This document shows, piece by piece, positions 1 through 10,590 of a DNA stretch of 20,463 bases. A model generated the notes under the pieces. It searched no databases. It was not told the DNA's origin and saw only the letters and a program-made list of their open reading frames with translations. The stretch covers positions 1 through 20,463 of the forward strand of contig LSSK01000063.1 in the NCBI GenBank assembly GCA_001969505.1. Reading direction: 5' to 3'. Positions within the stretch are counted from its first letter, which is position 1, and every line of letters begins with the position of its first letter. This DNA is from Zancudomyces culisetae (lineage: Eukaryota; Kickxellomycota; Harpellomycetes; Harpellales; Legeriomycetaceae). The position numbers and the translations under genes are program-made.

Positions 1-2573
1 GGATTTCTGGATTCATCGCCATTACTTGTATTATTTGAAGTATCCAACCGTCCAAACAGCGATGCACCCTCTAGTGTTTCATTTGAAAAGTGGTTTTGAA
101 CCTCTATTTCCAAAAGTGATTCGAGTAAGTCTACATCCGATTTTCTACACACTAACTTTTTTTCGTGATTAACAGATACCATAGGTGAAGTGGAATAAAA
201 TCTAGAGTACTCGCCCCCCTCAGTACCCAACCTAGCACCCTGCGACTCCACGCCCTCCCCTCCATTTCCATGTATATCTGTTGTTGGATGAAAGGGCTCG
301 GGATTCTTAGAACTGGAGCCTGTGGAAAGAACTTGGATAGTAGATTGAGTTGTACACAGAAAATGAACCACTAAAACATTTACATTGGAGTTGCCGCATA
401 GCTGTACTAGCGTGCTTAATGCAAGTCGATCATCCTTTCCTCCAAAAAATGGAAGCAACACTATTGGTAGACTCAAATTAACACCCTTAAACAGATTTTT
501 GTTTATCTCTTTAAGGCTGTTTAGATTGTTCTCCTTAGTTTCCAAGAGATCTGAATTATTTAACATAGTACGTATCCTCGCCTCTTTTTCTGGATCAAGT
601 AGTCCAAAAGATTCTTCCCCAACATCTTCGCTAGCTAACCCTCTATTGATAAATACTGCCACATTCGTAGTTGTTGACTTTATTGCTTTATCAACTAGTA
701 CAGAGTCATACTGAATTGAAAACCCTACGGGGCTGACCTCCTCAAAAAAACCATCTCTTTTTCCGCTTTGTTGAGCATCTAAGCTCTGCGTAACTCCAAA
801 TGCTGATAACATCAACAGATCTGCCCTATCAACATTTGCCTGCTCAGCTACCTTCTCGCCGTGCATCTCTGGTCGGTTTATCGCAAGGTCGAATGTCGAT
901 TTTAGATTGGCTGTGCGTGTGTATGCTCTAAAAGTAGATAACACAGGATCGATCTTTTCCATGTCTTCTTTTTCAATCTTCAACATTATTGAAGAGTCTC
1001 TACCTGTCAATTCGACAAGCCGTAAAACTGATAGCTTTATAAACTTTAAAACTCCGCTCTCCTTGTCATTTACTAATTTATTGCTCACACCACTACTCCT
1101 CCGCAAGTTTTCTTTTCGTTTTCGGTTCAAGATATTAACTAGTGTTATTACAGAAGGGATTTGCTGCATCTTGTTTAAGACTATAAGTATTTGTAAATAG
1201 CTCCAATCTTGATTGAAATTTGCAGTCTGTAAGGTGTTTAACTCTAAATCTTTGTTTGGTTGCTCACTTGAAATAGATGGTGCATACTTTTGGCGGGATT
1301 TTGGATAAATGAATTTCACAATAGGTGTTGTCACGACAGTTAGTACAAGCGCTGTAAACACAAGAATTGAAAATACCTGCTCATTAATCAGCTTTGCTTC
1401 CAAGCCAATATTTAGAACAATTAACTCCACCAACCCTTTGCAACTCATCAACACTCCTATTGTCAACGATTCCCTTTTATCCAATTTCACTAACCTGGCC
1501 GCTCCAAAGCAACCAACGACCTTTCCTAAAAATGCAACAACCACTATTAGCACCAATAACAGCCAATTTAAAATTCCGTCGATACTGCCAAGATCCGTTT
1601 TCAGCCCTGAAAGTGCAAAGTATATTGGTAGGAAAAAAATACTGACCAGGTCCTCGATTTTTTCAGTTAGCTTAATGGCAAATCCATTCGAGTGTGGAAC
1701 AATGATTCCAATAATATAACCTCCAAATATTGCGTGAATCCCTAAAATATCTGTAAACCACGCCGATAAGAAAACCATAGTAAAGGTCATAAACACAACA
1801 TGTGGTGTTGGATCTCTACCACCCAAATATCCATGCCGTTTTAGATAGCTTACGTATATCTTTTTGACAACTGTCAAAACAAATACTACATAGGCAAGTC
1901 CAGTCAGTGAAATCCAGAGCGCAGTAAACTTGTTGGCGCTTTTAGAAAGAGTAATGACCAGTGCAAGCAATACCCACGCAATAATATCATCTACCGATGC
2001 TGCTGTGATCGTAACTATTCCGACTCTTGTTTTAAGTAGCTTTAGTTCGTTTAGAATTCTGGCTAAAACAGGAAAGGCTGTTATTGACATAGAAACACCG
2101 CAAAATAGCATGAATATGAAGAACTCTCCTGTCTTTTGTACCCTACTGTAGACCAAGTAACTAACACCCATCCCGAGCAAAAATGGAAATACTATTCCCG
2201 CTGCGCTTATTAGCACACTGCTCTTGATTTTCTTCAAAAATACTCTTGTATCCATTTCCATACCGACCATAAATAGGAACAGAACCAAACCAAAGTTTGC
2301 GATAAATCCTAAATATGAAAGCGAATCTTGTGGAAAGACTGTCTCTGAAAATGCTGTCCATCTTCCAAGTACAGTGGGCCCAAGTATTATACCACCAATG
2401 ATCTCTGATATCACTTTCGGCTGGTTCAACCATCTTATAACAAAATTGACAGCTCTACATACAAGCAATATCACTATGAGCTGTATAAAAAATAATGAAA
2501 GCGGGTCGCCTTTGGTAAACAAAAGCGGATTTCTCCCTGAAAATACGCTTGTTTCGGCGGCTCTACCCAGCAT
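1..2573 (-). CDS. KHA1: Kha1-type K+(Na+)/H+ antiporter (CPA2 family), 3' end cut by window edge
   Basis: One open frame runs from the ATG at 2573 to the window edge (857 codons) with no intron. An in-frame stop lies just upstream and this is the first ATG after it, so the start is well supported. Residues 1 to about 415 form the multi-spanning exchanger domain. They include QPKVISEIIGGIILGPTVLG (residues 51-70) and the ion-binding acidic pair in ASVDDI (Asp195, Asp196). From about residue 416 the protein is a soluble cytosolic domain with Kha1-type segments such as KLSVLRLVELTG and LPFFGGKDDRLAL, resembling a UspA-like fold. In yeast, Kha1 is an endomembrane (Golgi) antiporter that swaps K+ or Na+ for H+. 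Yeast Kha1 is about 870 residues from memory, so probably only the last few codons are missing. The family call is firm; the compartment is inferred. Confidence 0.93.
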   Translation of the reverse strand, partial: MLGRAAETSVFSGRNPLLFTKGDPLSLFFIQLIVILLVCRAVNFVIRWLNQPKVISEIIGGIILGPTVLGRWTAFSETVFPQDSLSYLGFIANFGLVLFLFMVGMEMDTRVFLKKIKSSVLISAAGIVFPFLLGMGVSYLVYSRVQKTGEFFIFMLFCGVSMSITAFPVLARILNELKLLKTRVGIVTITAASVDDIIAWVLLALVITLSKSANKFTALWISLTGLAYVVFVLTVVKKIYVSYLKRHGYLGGRDPTPHVVFMTFTMVFLSAWFTDILGIHAIFGGYIIGIIVPHSNGFAIKLTEKIEDLVSIFFLPIYFALSGLKTDLGSIDGILNWLLLVLIVVVAFLGKVVGCFGAARLVKLDKRESLTIGVLMSCKGLVELIVLNIGLEAKLINEQVFSILVFTALVLTVVTTPIVKFIYPKSRQKYAPSISSEQPNKDLELNTLQTANFNQDWSYLQILIVLNKMQQIPSVITLVNILNRKRKENLRRSSGVSNKLVNDKESGVLKFIKLSVLRLVELTGRDSSIMLKIEKEDMEKIDPVLSTFRAYTRTANLKSTFDLAINRPEMHGEKVAEQANVDRADLLMLSAFGVTQSLDAQQSGKRDGFFEEVSPVGFSIQYDSVLVDKAIKSTTTNVAVFINRGLASEDVGEESFGLLDPEKEARIRTMLNNSDLLETKENNLNSLKEINKNLFKGVNLSLPIVLLPFFGGKDDRLALSTLVQLCGNSNVNVLVVHFLCTTQSTIQVLSTGSSSKNPEPFHPTTDIHGNGGEGVESQGARLGTEGGEYSRFYSTSPMVSVNHEKKLVCRKSDVDLLESLLEIEVQNHFSNETLEGASLFGRLDTSNNTSNGDESRN

Positions 2574-3850
2574 GTTATTGAAAAAGCTGTATACTTTTTT
2601 TTCTAGTTTGCCAGTTATGTCTTTTTACTGGTGCCTTTACTTTGAGTTCCAGCCCTTTTATTCTCTTTAAAGTATAGTTGCTTCTTATATTTCTAGTAAG
2701 TTTGCGATAGGTACTGTGTTGGAATTGCGAGTACATATACCTTGATAATAATATCCTATGTTGATCGAGGTTGTGTATCTACTTTTGTTCTATATTTGGT
2801 TCCTGGTGTGGTACACAATAACTTTCTTGGTGTTGTATTTCTCGTTAGATCCTGAGGTTGATATTTACACTAATTTTATTATTGCATGCTCTATTAGATA
2901 TTTTTATATATTGTACATTCAAAGTGTTATTTAGTAGATACGTATAGCCGTCCTTGAGGCTTGTTTCTGTAAGCCATTATATACAATAAATAATTTATAC
3001 ATATATATATGAAAATCAATACTTGACCCACCTCCAAATTCAATATAACTGGGGTGATGTTATTAAACGTCATACTGGAAAAAAATTTTCACATTAATCT
3101 TACGTCAATGCTGCCTTTCAATAACAGTTGCCCCAAACTATAGGATAGTCGTTTTTAATCTCAAAACACAGGTTTTTTTTTACTGAACGGGTTCCTCATA
3201 AAAACCACAAAGCATTGCTGGTTCCGCTATCCCCCTCCCTGCACAAAATATTTCTTTTTTTAGCAGTTTGCAAATATCTGGATTGGTATCTGTTTTTCTA
3301 ATTGAGTTATTGAATGCTTGGTTAATAATAAACGCTAAAAAAAACTACGTCAGATAATTCTGTTGCTATTCGATGCTGGAAGATGCTAGTGATTACAACT
3401 AGCAGGTTCTGTTGTGGCGTTACAATATGCTGGTTTTTGTGTCCATATTAACATATTTTTACATGGTAGTCATGTTATGTCTCAGTATTGTGGTCACTCG
3501 TAACCAACTACTACAGATAAGCTTTAGCAAAATGTGGTGGGGCAGTATATGGTTTTATTAAAAGTTTTTTGTTGGCAAACGTGTATATAATCATGGGGAC
3601 AGGAGGAGCCTATCGGGTGCATGGTAGATCCCGTTTACCTAATATATTTATTATATGTTTATTGAATTAATTTGTTTTTAATTTATTCTAATGTTACCCG
3701 GGACCTATTGCAATTCAGTAATGAAATAAAAAAATTAAAAATATAGTAATGTTAATCAAGGATCGACAATTAAAGTGTATGAAATAGCGGAAATTAACTG
3801 CAAATCTGTGTCGTAAAACCCATTGGGAAATTGTCATTACTAGGGTGAGC

Positions 3851-3864
3851 GGGGGGGGAGGGGG
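3851..3864 (+). repeat. G-run (G8-A-G5)
   Basis: Eight G, one A and five G stand in otherwise AT-rich intergenic DNA. It is one of three long G-runs in the window, all on the plus strand; the others are at 16901-16919 and 18907-18928. Confidence 0.8.
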
Positions 3865-4507
3865 AATTTTGAAATTGGTTTATTTAATTTACTTTTTCGC
3901 AAGAGGTAGTTGTTGGTCTCAAAGCTAAAATCTACCAAAACGTGGGAAAAACAACGCTACTATCATTGGTAATATCACTTTTATTAGCTGCAACTCTTCA
4001 ATTTAAACCATCCAATGAGATATGAAACTTGGTACACGTACTTGATATAATGTGACGCTGCTAGCTATTACAATGCATACAGAGAGGTTATAAGAAAAGT
4101 TCACGTTTGTGTCATCCGTATACTACATATTTAGTAAAATAGTTGAATGTGCTTTGATACAACTAGAGGCCCAGGTTGTTCATAAAAAGATGTTAAAATG
4201 TCATGTAATCCTATTTCCTAGTAAAACCATTTTATTGTCACAATACATTTTAATGAGCATTTTACAACGGTATTACCTTTTTTGATTTGACCATTTGGTA
4301 ACAGAATGCAGAGAGTATGGAGTTACCCTGGATGTTTCAGGAAAGCAACATGATTCTGGCCAGGATATCTTTACTTTTCATCTGGCCTGGAGTTTCAGTA
4401 TCAAAAAAAAAAGATCGCCTATGAGACAATGGTGAAACACCCTTCTTTGCTGTTATTTTCAGTACTAATGGTGGTTGGAGCTGAAAGTAATAGGGTCCAA
4501 ACGCACA

Positions 4508-4526
4508 AATTAGCTGAAAGCTAATT
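4508..4526. repeat. Perfect 8-bp inverted repeat with 3-nt loop
   Basis: AATTAGCT at 4508-4515 and AGCTAATT at 4519-4526 are exact reverse complements around a GAA loop. It lies about 220 nt beyond the Erv2 stop codon on the other side of the intergenic region. No function can be read from the sequence. Confidence 0.6.
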
Positions 4527-4745
4527 CATGACATTTGTGGTGGTGTTGGAAGTTGCATTTACCCAAATATTAAGCATTAATTGTTTTCTAGAAATATAGT
4601 TTAAATGAGTCTATTTTTATTTTAAAGAAACGCCCAGTGTTGTTTATCGAGTAAATATAAACGTGGAAGTTATATGGTGCTACTTGGAAACACAAATTTA
4701 CATTGAAAAAATGAGTATAGTAGAAAAAACAGCCTGATATACAAA

Positions 4746-5547
4746 TCAGGATTTATTGGGTTTGTACCGGACCAGGTCTGGGCCACAGCCGCAGTCGTAC
4801 TCCTCATGGACTTTTGAGCAATCAAACAGCGGTTTTTCGAGGCGTTTGTTTATTACGTTATGTGTAACACATAGCCATTGTTCAAGATTATCGCGTGAGT
4901 CCACCTAAGTCGATTTAATTATTATTCTAGTATACTTTGACAAATGGTGTGGAAACTTTATAGGTTTTATATGACTTACATTAGGTGGATGCTTTTCAAT
5001 GTACTTTTGGAAATGATGAGAGCTATTTTACAGTATACAAATGAAAATGTTTGAATTCCATCTAAGTATGGTATAATACAGAAAAGAAAAGCATATTTGA
5101 ACGTATGTTTATAAAGAATTACCAATCGCCACACGGATATAAATATGCCAGCAACTGAAGAAAAGATTGCGTTCGTTTTTGCTCTGTAGTGGTGGGATCT
5201 TGTGGATACCTGGACGCCATAACATGTAAAAAGTACCATGTAGATTTTCCCAACTGGGCCCGCAAAGTTTCGTTTACCATTTTTCCCATGAGAGATTCGC
5301 CGTTAATACCCATTACAAGATCGTCGACTTTTCCGGATTCTGATGAGTCCCCTGTTTTCTGAGGTCCCGGAACTTCCTTTATTTTTCGATTGTTATCCAT
5401 GTAATTGGATAAATCATAGAGATTGTGTGACGAATCTCTAACATTCTCAAAGTTGTCGTTATCTATCCGCCTGAAGAGCAACACAAAAAGTGTTGTTGAT
5501 AATGTAATTATGGCTAGAACAAAAAAAAGTCGCTTGTACGGAGGCAT
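4746..5547 (-). CDS. ERV2: Erv2-type FAD-linked sulfhydryl oxidase, three exons
   Basis: Exons are 5123-5547, 4980-5022 and 4746-4904, joined across introns of 100 nt (donor GTAATT) and 75 nt (donor GTAAGT), giving 208 residues. Residues 8-25 form one membrane segment after a short basic start (MPPYKR), a signal anchor as in yeast Erv2, which puts the enzyme in the ER lumen. The catalytic domain (about 95-196) has the FAD-proximal redox pair in YPCGDC (Cys139, Cys142). It also has the structural C-x16-C pair (Cys168, Cys185) with CVTHNVIN, a conserved FAD-binding stretch. The tail has the shuttle cysteines in YDCGC (Cys194, Cys196). Erv2 makes disulfides by passing electrons to oxygen and charges protein disulfide isomerase. 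The first intron splits the codon of Cys142, so the active site exists only after splicing. Erv1/ALR of mitochondria is the alternative; the signal anchor and C-terminal CGC favour Erv2. Confidence 0.92.
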
Positions 5548-5962
5548 TTTTTGTTAAGCTTAATTCCTCTCACGCTCAATTTACAAGTTAGTGTTGGGAA
5601 GTTTCAAGAATCTGTTAAAAAAAATCAAAATATTATAATGTTCACCAGTTTATATATGATTAAAAGACATATGTATACTAAGAGTTTGAGCAGTGATTGA
5701 ATCTAATTACCAGTATGGAGGCATTGAAGCCGTGTTTTTAAAAAACATGGAAAGCGGTTTTTACAAACCTAAAAAAAGCCTGATAACTTCCTATCCACCT
5801 GTGCTAAGCCTATTAGCGTTTGCTATTATGAATAGTTCGGCTAATTTATTGGTAATAAGGTCAATATTATGTAAACGAGGTAAATTAATGCTCTTTGTTT
5901 GCTTTACAGGTTTCCTGAGAACTGCATTACAATGATAGTGCAATAAAAATAAAATTTTGCAG

Positions 5963-5984
5963 TTGAGCTTGAGCTTGAGCTTGA
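5963..5984. repeat. Hexanucleotide repeat (TTGAGC)n
   Basis: Three full TTGAGC units plus TTGA lie in intergenic DNA. It is one of several period-6 repeats in the window, both coding and non-coding. Confidence 0.8.
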
Positions 5985-6512
5985 AGGGTGGCAGGAAAAA
6001 AAGACGAATAAAAGCACAAGTCGAAGATTGAGCAGCTATTATTCTCTTTTTAGTTCACACTGGTTCATCTTTGGCATTTAGACTTTTATACCAGCAACAA
6101 AACACAAAAGATAGATTAAGTTTACCATTACAACTATTTTTAGTGAAGCGGTTAAAAATGGTTTTATAGCAGAAAATGGCCAACGCTATTGTATAAGTTA
6201 ATGTAACCCTTCACTAAGGACACTATTTCCAAAAAAAAAAAGAAATACTTATAGATGAGAATTTGGTAGACTCATTATACCAGAGAAAACTATACACCTT
6301 TCAGCTATATTCATATAAGTTAAAAGCTATGTGGGCGAGAGTACATTCGTACAGAATGATTTGAGTTATCATTTCTTGTACACACAAAGGTATATGTACA
6401 CATATATCTCATTTTTTGAAACACGGTATAGTACTTTCAAATCCGAGTACCAAAGGCGTGGCTAACGAACCTTGAGTTATATATGATAAAAGATGGTGTG
6501 TGCTCTACAAAG

Positions 6513-6767
6513 CTACGCTAAGCTACTTGCCAAAATGATGACACGGTTATCAAAACTTCGCCAAGCTTTGAAGATAAAATGTGTAGTGAAAAAAAAGGCA
6601 AAGAAAAATAAAAGCTGAGTGGCTATAACTAAAACATACAAGATTGAGTACACAGTACAAATGTCAATGAGATTAATTAACAGCCATCTAAAAATAACGC
6701 TGGATTCGCTCTTTGGCTGTGTGGGGCCGGTTTTCACCATTTTGATTTTCGGATATAAGCTGACCAT
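6513..6767 (-). CDS. Possible small membrane protein (hypothetical)
   Basis: This 84-codon ORF is not recognised as any family. Its middle, residues about 29-67, is very hydrophobic (WLLINLIDIC through TTHFIF) and could form one long or two short membrane segments, between a polar start (VKTGPTQPKSE) and a short basic end. Two methionines (residues 1 and 10) could serve as starts. An AT-rich region can produce such an ORF by chance, and no splice structure or conserved motif supports it. It is listed only because it is the best candidate in a 1.7-kb gap. Confidence 0.18.
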   Translation of the reverse strand: MVSLYPKIKMVKTGPTQPKSESSVIFRWLLINLIDICTVYSILYVLVIATQLLFFFAFFFTTHFIFKAWRSFDNRVIILASSLA

Positions 6768-7290
6768 ACAGATTATATCATGCTAAATCTTTAACAAGAA
6801 ATTAGGCCATGCACCTGAAAAAGTAATATGATTAGTCTTGGGGGTAAAATGACACTAAAAATACAAGAATGTGCACCTCGACCTGTACTGTTAAAACCCA
6901 GACTATGCAACACTAACCAATATCTTGTGTTAGGTAATGATTGAACAGAATGTGTTATTATTGCAACGTTTTTTGTTGTAGTGGCTAAATAGGTGTTTAC
7001 ATCGAAACACTAAACTTAAGGGGGGAGAACAAAATTAACCAATCGTACCGCACGGCTTGGAAAGGAGTATTGTCCCAGTTGCATTGATTGGCCTGAAATG
7101 CTAAAGCAATGTGGATAGTTTAATTTGTTCCAGCGAAAACAAATTTCCAAATACATGCTCTTATAAAGCATTAAATGTCCCCCTTTAGTGCGCTCATTTA
7201 ACTTATTACCCTTCAAGTACATAAAGCTAAGCATTAGGTTAAAGTTGAGGTTGTAATCAGTTGAGATAATAAAGGTATAATTGAAACAGT

Positions 7291-8615
7291 ATGAATCTAT
7301 TCTGGGGTTCGAGCGAAAGTAAGCTTTAATTGTTTATTCATACTATTAAAAAAAGGAATTTAAGGAGGAGATGGCTCTTGTGAATTGTTATTGTACCCGG
7401 ATGCTTATGTACTAGAAGAATAAAATTTTACATTTATCGTTGTATTTAGCAAAAACAGCGGTCTCTCGCGTTGAGACCGGTGCCCCCGTCATCAGAGAGC
7501 TGCAAAGGAAAGATTTGGAATTGGTTTGTAGTGGTAACGGAACAGAAACCCAGACCTTTTATTTCAAACTTGAAAATGGAATATTCGGTTGGGTCCAGTA
7601 CGCTTGGGCAAAAATCACGTAAGCTATGACGCTATAACACTTTTTTTCTTGCATCTATGCACACAACCTAACGGAAATAACTACTAACAATTGAAATAGC
7701 TTGGCTACGAATCTCCAAACCAATGTGGTGATTTATGTTCCTGGAAAGCCCACAATTTTTGAAACACTAGAGGCCAAGGATGTACGCATACAAAAGGACA
7801 AAATTTCAATTTCTTCAAAACTACTATCAATCACTTGGAATGAAGATCTCACAGACGTGGACGTCTGCTATAACAACAACAACGCCAAGGGAAAAAATCT
7901 TGAAATTGACTTGAAGTTCTCTACCAAATCAAAAGGGTATAAGGTAGGCGATGGAATAAACCAGATAGCTGGTGGTACTGCTATGCATACATTCCTTCCT
8001 GAAGGCAAGGTAACCGCAAAAGTTACGGCGCATGAACAGGAGTTCGACACTTCAGCAGGGTTGGCGATATACATCTACGCTCGTTCAATTGGAGTAATGC
8101 CTCAAAATGTTGGTGCTGAGTGGAATATGTCACTTGTCACTGGAAAGTTACAATCCTCTGAAAACCAGGCGGCTAAGAGCTTTATATTTAGCTTGATGCA
8201 CTATATAACACCCAAGAAATCTGGCTCGGTCACTATTTCACAGGGAGCGTTGATTCGTGAGGGAAAGCCAGAAGTGTACTTCTGGGACAATGAGGTGGAT
8301 TCTCAAAACCATATCGAGTACAGAAGTAGTGGATATCTCGTCCCTAGGAGCCTTATCTTTACGTTACGTGGAAAAACAAAAGATGGTCGTGCTGCTAGAC
8401 TGTCAATACACTCCAACCCGGATGTATTTATGTTAGAAATCGATATTTTGGGTGAAATGAACCCCATTTTGCGAGCTCTGGTACAGACATTTATCACTAA
8501 ACCGTTTATATACGAATGGTTTAACAACAATTGTGTACTCGAGTTAACTATTGAGGGGGAGGAAACAGAAGTACTTAGCGGCTCGGCATTCCACGAACTT
8601 ACTTTTATAAAATAA
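7291..8615 (+). CDS. SVF1: Svf1-family protein, copy A (tandem paralogue), three exons
   Basis: Exons are 7291-7318 (28 nt), 7450-7618 (169 nt) and 7700-8615, giving 370 residues. Intron 1 is 131 nt (GTAAGC donor). Intron 2 is 81 nt, with a textbook TACTAAC branch site at 7682-7688 just before its AG. The 28-nt first exon encodes MNLFWGSSE, a Trp-containing start that matches the family's habit. The paralogue downstream uses identical boundaries and phases, which supports the whole model. The sequence has the family signature ETQTFYF, the QYAWAKI strand and ALIREGKPEVYFWDNEV. Svf1 proteins have two lipocalin-like halves. In yeast, Svf1 promotes survival under oxidative and cold stress and moves ceramides from ER to Golgi. 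Where the second half normally reads GxxxFxHAL, this copy reads LAIYIYARS, so its ligand pocket may differ. The family is confident; the precise ligand is inferred. Confidence 0.9.
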
Positions 8616-10590
8616 ATTTTATCATTTAATCACTACGCTATTTTTTTCTTTAGACTGTTTGTGTGAAGAGAAAAATAACTCGTATACCTGATTATCTACG
8701 GCAAAAGTTGTCACCACTCATCTATGTTCTCATTTGGTTTGTGCACAAATATATTTTCAATAAGTGTATTACGAAAGCAATTGTCTTCTGTGTAATGGGC
8801 GAATATGTGCATAATTATATTATTTGAAAAAAGCTGATGGGAATCGCAGCTTTTTCTTGTTCACAAAGAATTCCATTTCGAATATTTGGTTGACTATGCC
8901 GTGAGTAACTATGACATGAATTTTGATTTATCATGTGCTCCAAGTATTGCTTAGTTAATTTGTTGAAAAATTCTGATGTAAGCCTGGGTAGCAGCAATAC
9001 TGACTCGTACTTTTGTATATATTTTAGGCTACACATACGGTAGATTCTATAGCTATGAAAAAAAATAGATGGTCATGGTTTTATTAGTGATTGTATAAAC
9101 ATATTTGTCGATTATGCAGATACAGAATCCGGTTGGCACGATGGGCATCAAGCAGGAACTATGGGTGAGGTGTTGGTTAGTAATGAGGTCAGTTTTACAA
9201 TACCTGTCATTTTCACGCACGCATGACCTCTTTCCTTCTCTGTCTTTCTGAAACTTATGGATGCCACACGAAAAGCATCATTTAATATAATAATTTTGGT
9301 TACATTTAACATTCAGCAGGAAAAGGTGAGTATAACGAGAGAAAAACATAGTTCATCCTATCCAGGTATTATCTTTCTATAAACAAGATCAAGATAAAAA
9401 TTTCGATATCGACAAAAAAATTTCGTTTCTTAGGTTGTATGAACTATAAAATTCACTTTGCTTGAGCCGGCTTACAGGGCTGGATATATTAATTGGTAGA
9501 GTTACTGGTGGCAATGGAAACACCTAATACCAAATTATATTGTACAGAAGTTCTTGGTTAAATAAAATTCCTCAACTCCAAATAGCAAAAAAAACGACAA
9601 ATCTATTTGGCTTTGCATTTCACAAGTGCACTGATTGTTTGAATGGATTTTGCATTAGTATTAGGTGTTTTGTGAAGTAATAATTAACAAAGTTCTGATG
9701 TAGTTCCGAAAACAATGGGTTTTATATTCATTTCTAGAAATGCAGGTGACACTGGATGAAGCTAAATAAACGCCACATCATATTATTTACCACATGCAAC
9801 AGTCATGTGCAAAATACTTTTTTTTTTTTTGAAAAAGGAGTGCTCCTGGCTAAACTTGCCTTCATGGCAGTCGTGAACGTTTCCGGGATATTTCTAATAC
9901 CTGTTGTTGCTCAAATGGCGAGGTGATAATTGGTTATGACAAAATAACCTGTACTAACACCAAAATGTTGACTCTTATTTTTCTAGTTTGAACCACCATG
10001 ATTAGCTGAGTGCTAACTTCTTTTCCTCCACACCCGCCAGAAAATTAGGAATCATTGTACTTCAGAAAAGGATAAAGTAGATAGTTTAGTTTGGGTTAGA
10101 TCTTGGGTAAAGAAGTCCTTTATGTTCTTTATAATGCAGTATTGTATAGGCGCCCGACATTTTCACATCGAAACCTTCATTGAATTCCACTTGATGCAGT
10201 GGCCAGAAAAATAAAGGAAAAAGCAAAAAGTGTGAAGTAGCATCCTTGTGTTTGATTTGCGCAACAAGTATCTGTATTCATAAGCTATTCGCTTTAACCT
10301 TTGCTTATTTTTTTTTTATTATGCTTACTTTACCTAAAAATTATTGGCCGAAATCTTAAATGTTGTTTTTAAAAAAAAAATCAAAATATAAGTGAAAGGA
10401 AAATAAGGAAAAAATATTTAATGGAAGATCTATATTTAAACTGTAAAGTTGGCCACAAAAAGGTGTTGCTTAAAATATTAAAGCTTGGAATACCTAAGAG
10501 TAAAAACAATAAGAACCGTCGGCGCTGAGAGATATCCGTGTTACTTTTACTCAAAAACACTACATAAAAAGGTGAATATAAGTACATACG
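8616..10590. other. Intergenic region between the tandem Svf1 genes
   Basis: These 1.98 kb lie between two same-strand paralogues and should hold the terminator of copy A and the promoter of copy B. A perfect 9-bp inverted repeat lies at 8828-8855. No third Svf1 copy or recognisable relic was seen. A short exon-like stretch (9116-9170) and a 20-codon hydrophobic ORF (9864-9926) were considered and set aside. Confidence 0.6.
8828..8855. repeat. Perfect 9-bp inverted repeat, 10-nt loop
   Basis: AAAAAGCTG at 8828-8836 pairs exactly with CAGCTTTTT at 8847-8855. It sits about 210 nt after the stop codon of Svf1 copy A and could lie in or near its 3' end region. No fungal termination role can be assigned from sequence alone. 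Confidence 0.6.

Larger units (their letters stand above)
2574..4745. other. Long intergenic region between two minus-strand genes
   Basis: This stretch is AT-rich and contains no ORF I would call. It must hold the promoter of the Kha1 gene (2574 upward) and the terminator of the Erv2 gene (4745 downward). It also contains a G8-A-G5 run at 3851-3864, a perfect 8-bp hairpin at 4508-4526, and one exon-like stretch at 4286-4435 that has no start codon (see findings). No tRNA-like B box or transposon terminus was recognised. Confidence 0.6.
5548..7290. other. Divergent intergenic region between the Erv2 and first Svf1 genes
   Basis: This 1.7-kb AT-rich stretch separates two divergently transcribed genes, so it should carry both promoters. 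It holds a short hexamer repeat at 5963-5984 and one weak candidate for a small membrane-protein ORF at 6513-6767. A plus-strand ORF at 5693-5935 has no recognisable features. Nothing else was recognised. Confidence 0.55.

Noticed and set aside
2224-2670. Plus-strand ORF of 148 codons
   Set aside because: It is antisense to the conserved antiporter domain of the Kha1 gene.
3590-3770. Possible solo LTR or tRNA around GGAGGAGCCTATCGGGTGCA
   Set aside because: No terminal repeats, target-site duplication, or A and B boxes with a matching cloverleaf could be found.
5693-5935. Plus-strand ORF of 80 codons
   Set aside because: It has no recognisable motif, lies in the divergent promoter region and is of a length expected by chance.
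7440-8615. Reading the Svf1 genes as galectins or other lectin-like proteins
   Set aside because: Beta-strand-rich text first suggested this, but ETQTFYF, the FIHAL block of copy B and the two-halved layout fit Svf1.
9116-9170. Protein-like stretch DTESGWHDGHQAGTMGEV after a possible acceptor
   Set aside because: There is no plausible partner exon and no similarity to Svf1, so it is not evidence for a third copy.
9864-9926. 20-codon hydrophobic ORF (MAVVNVSGIFLIPVVAQMAR)
   Set aside because: It looks like a membrane helix but is too short to separate from chance; no flanking exon was found.
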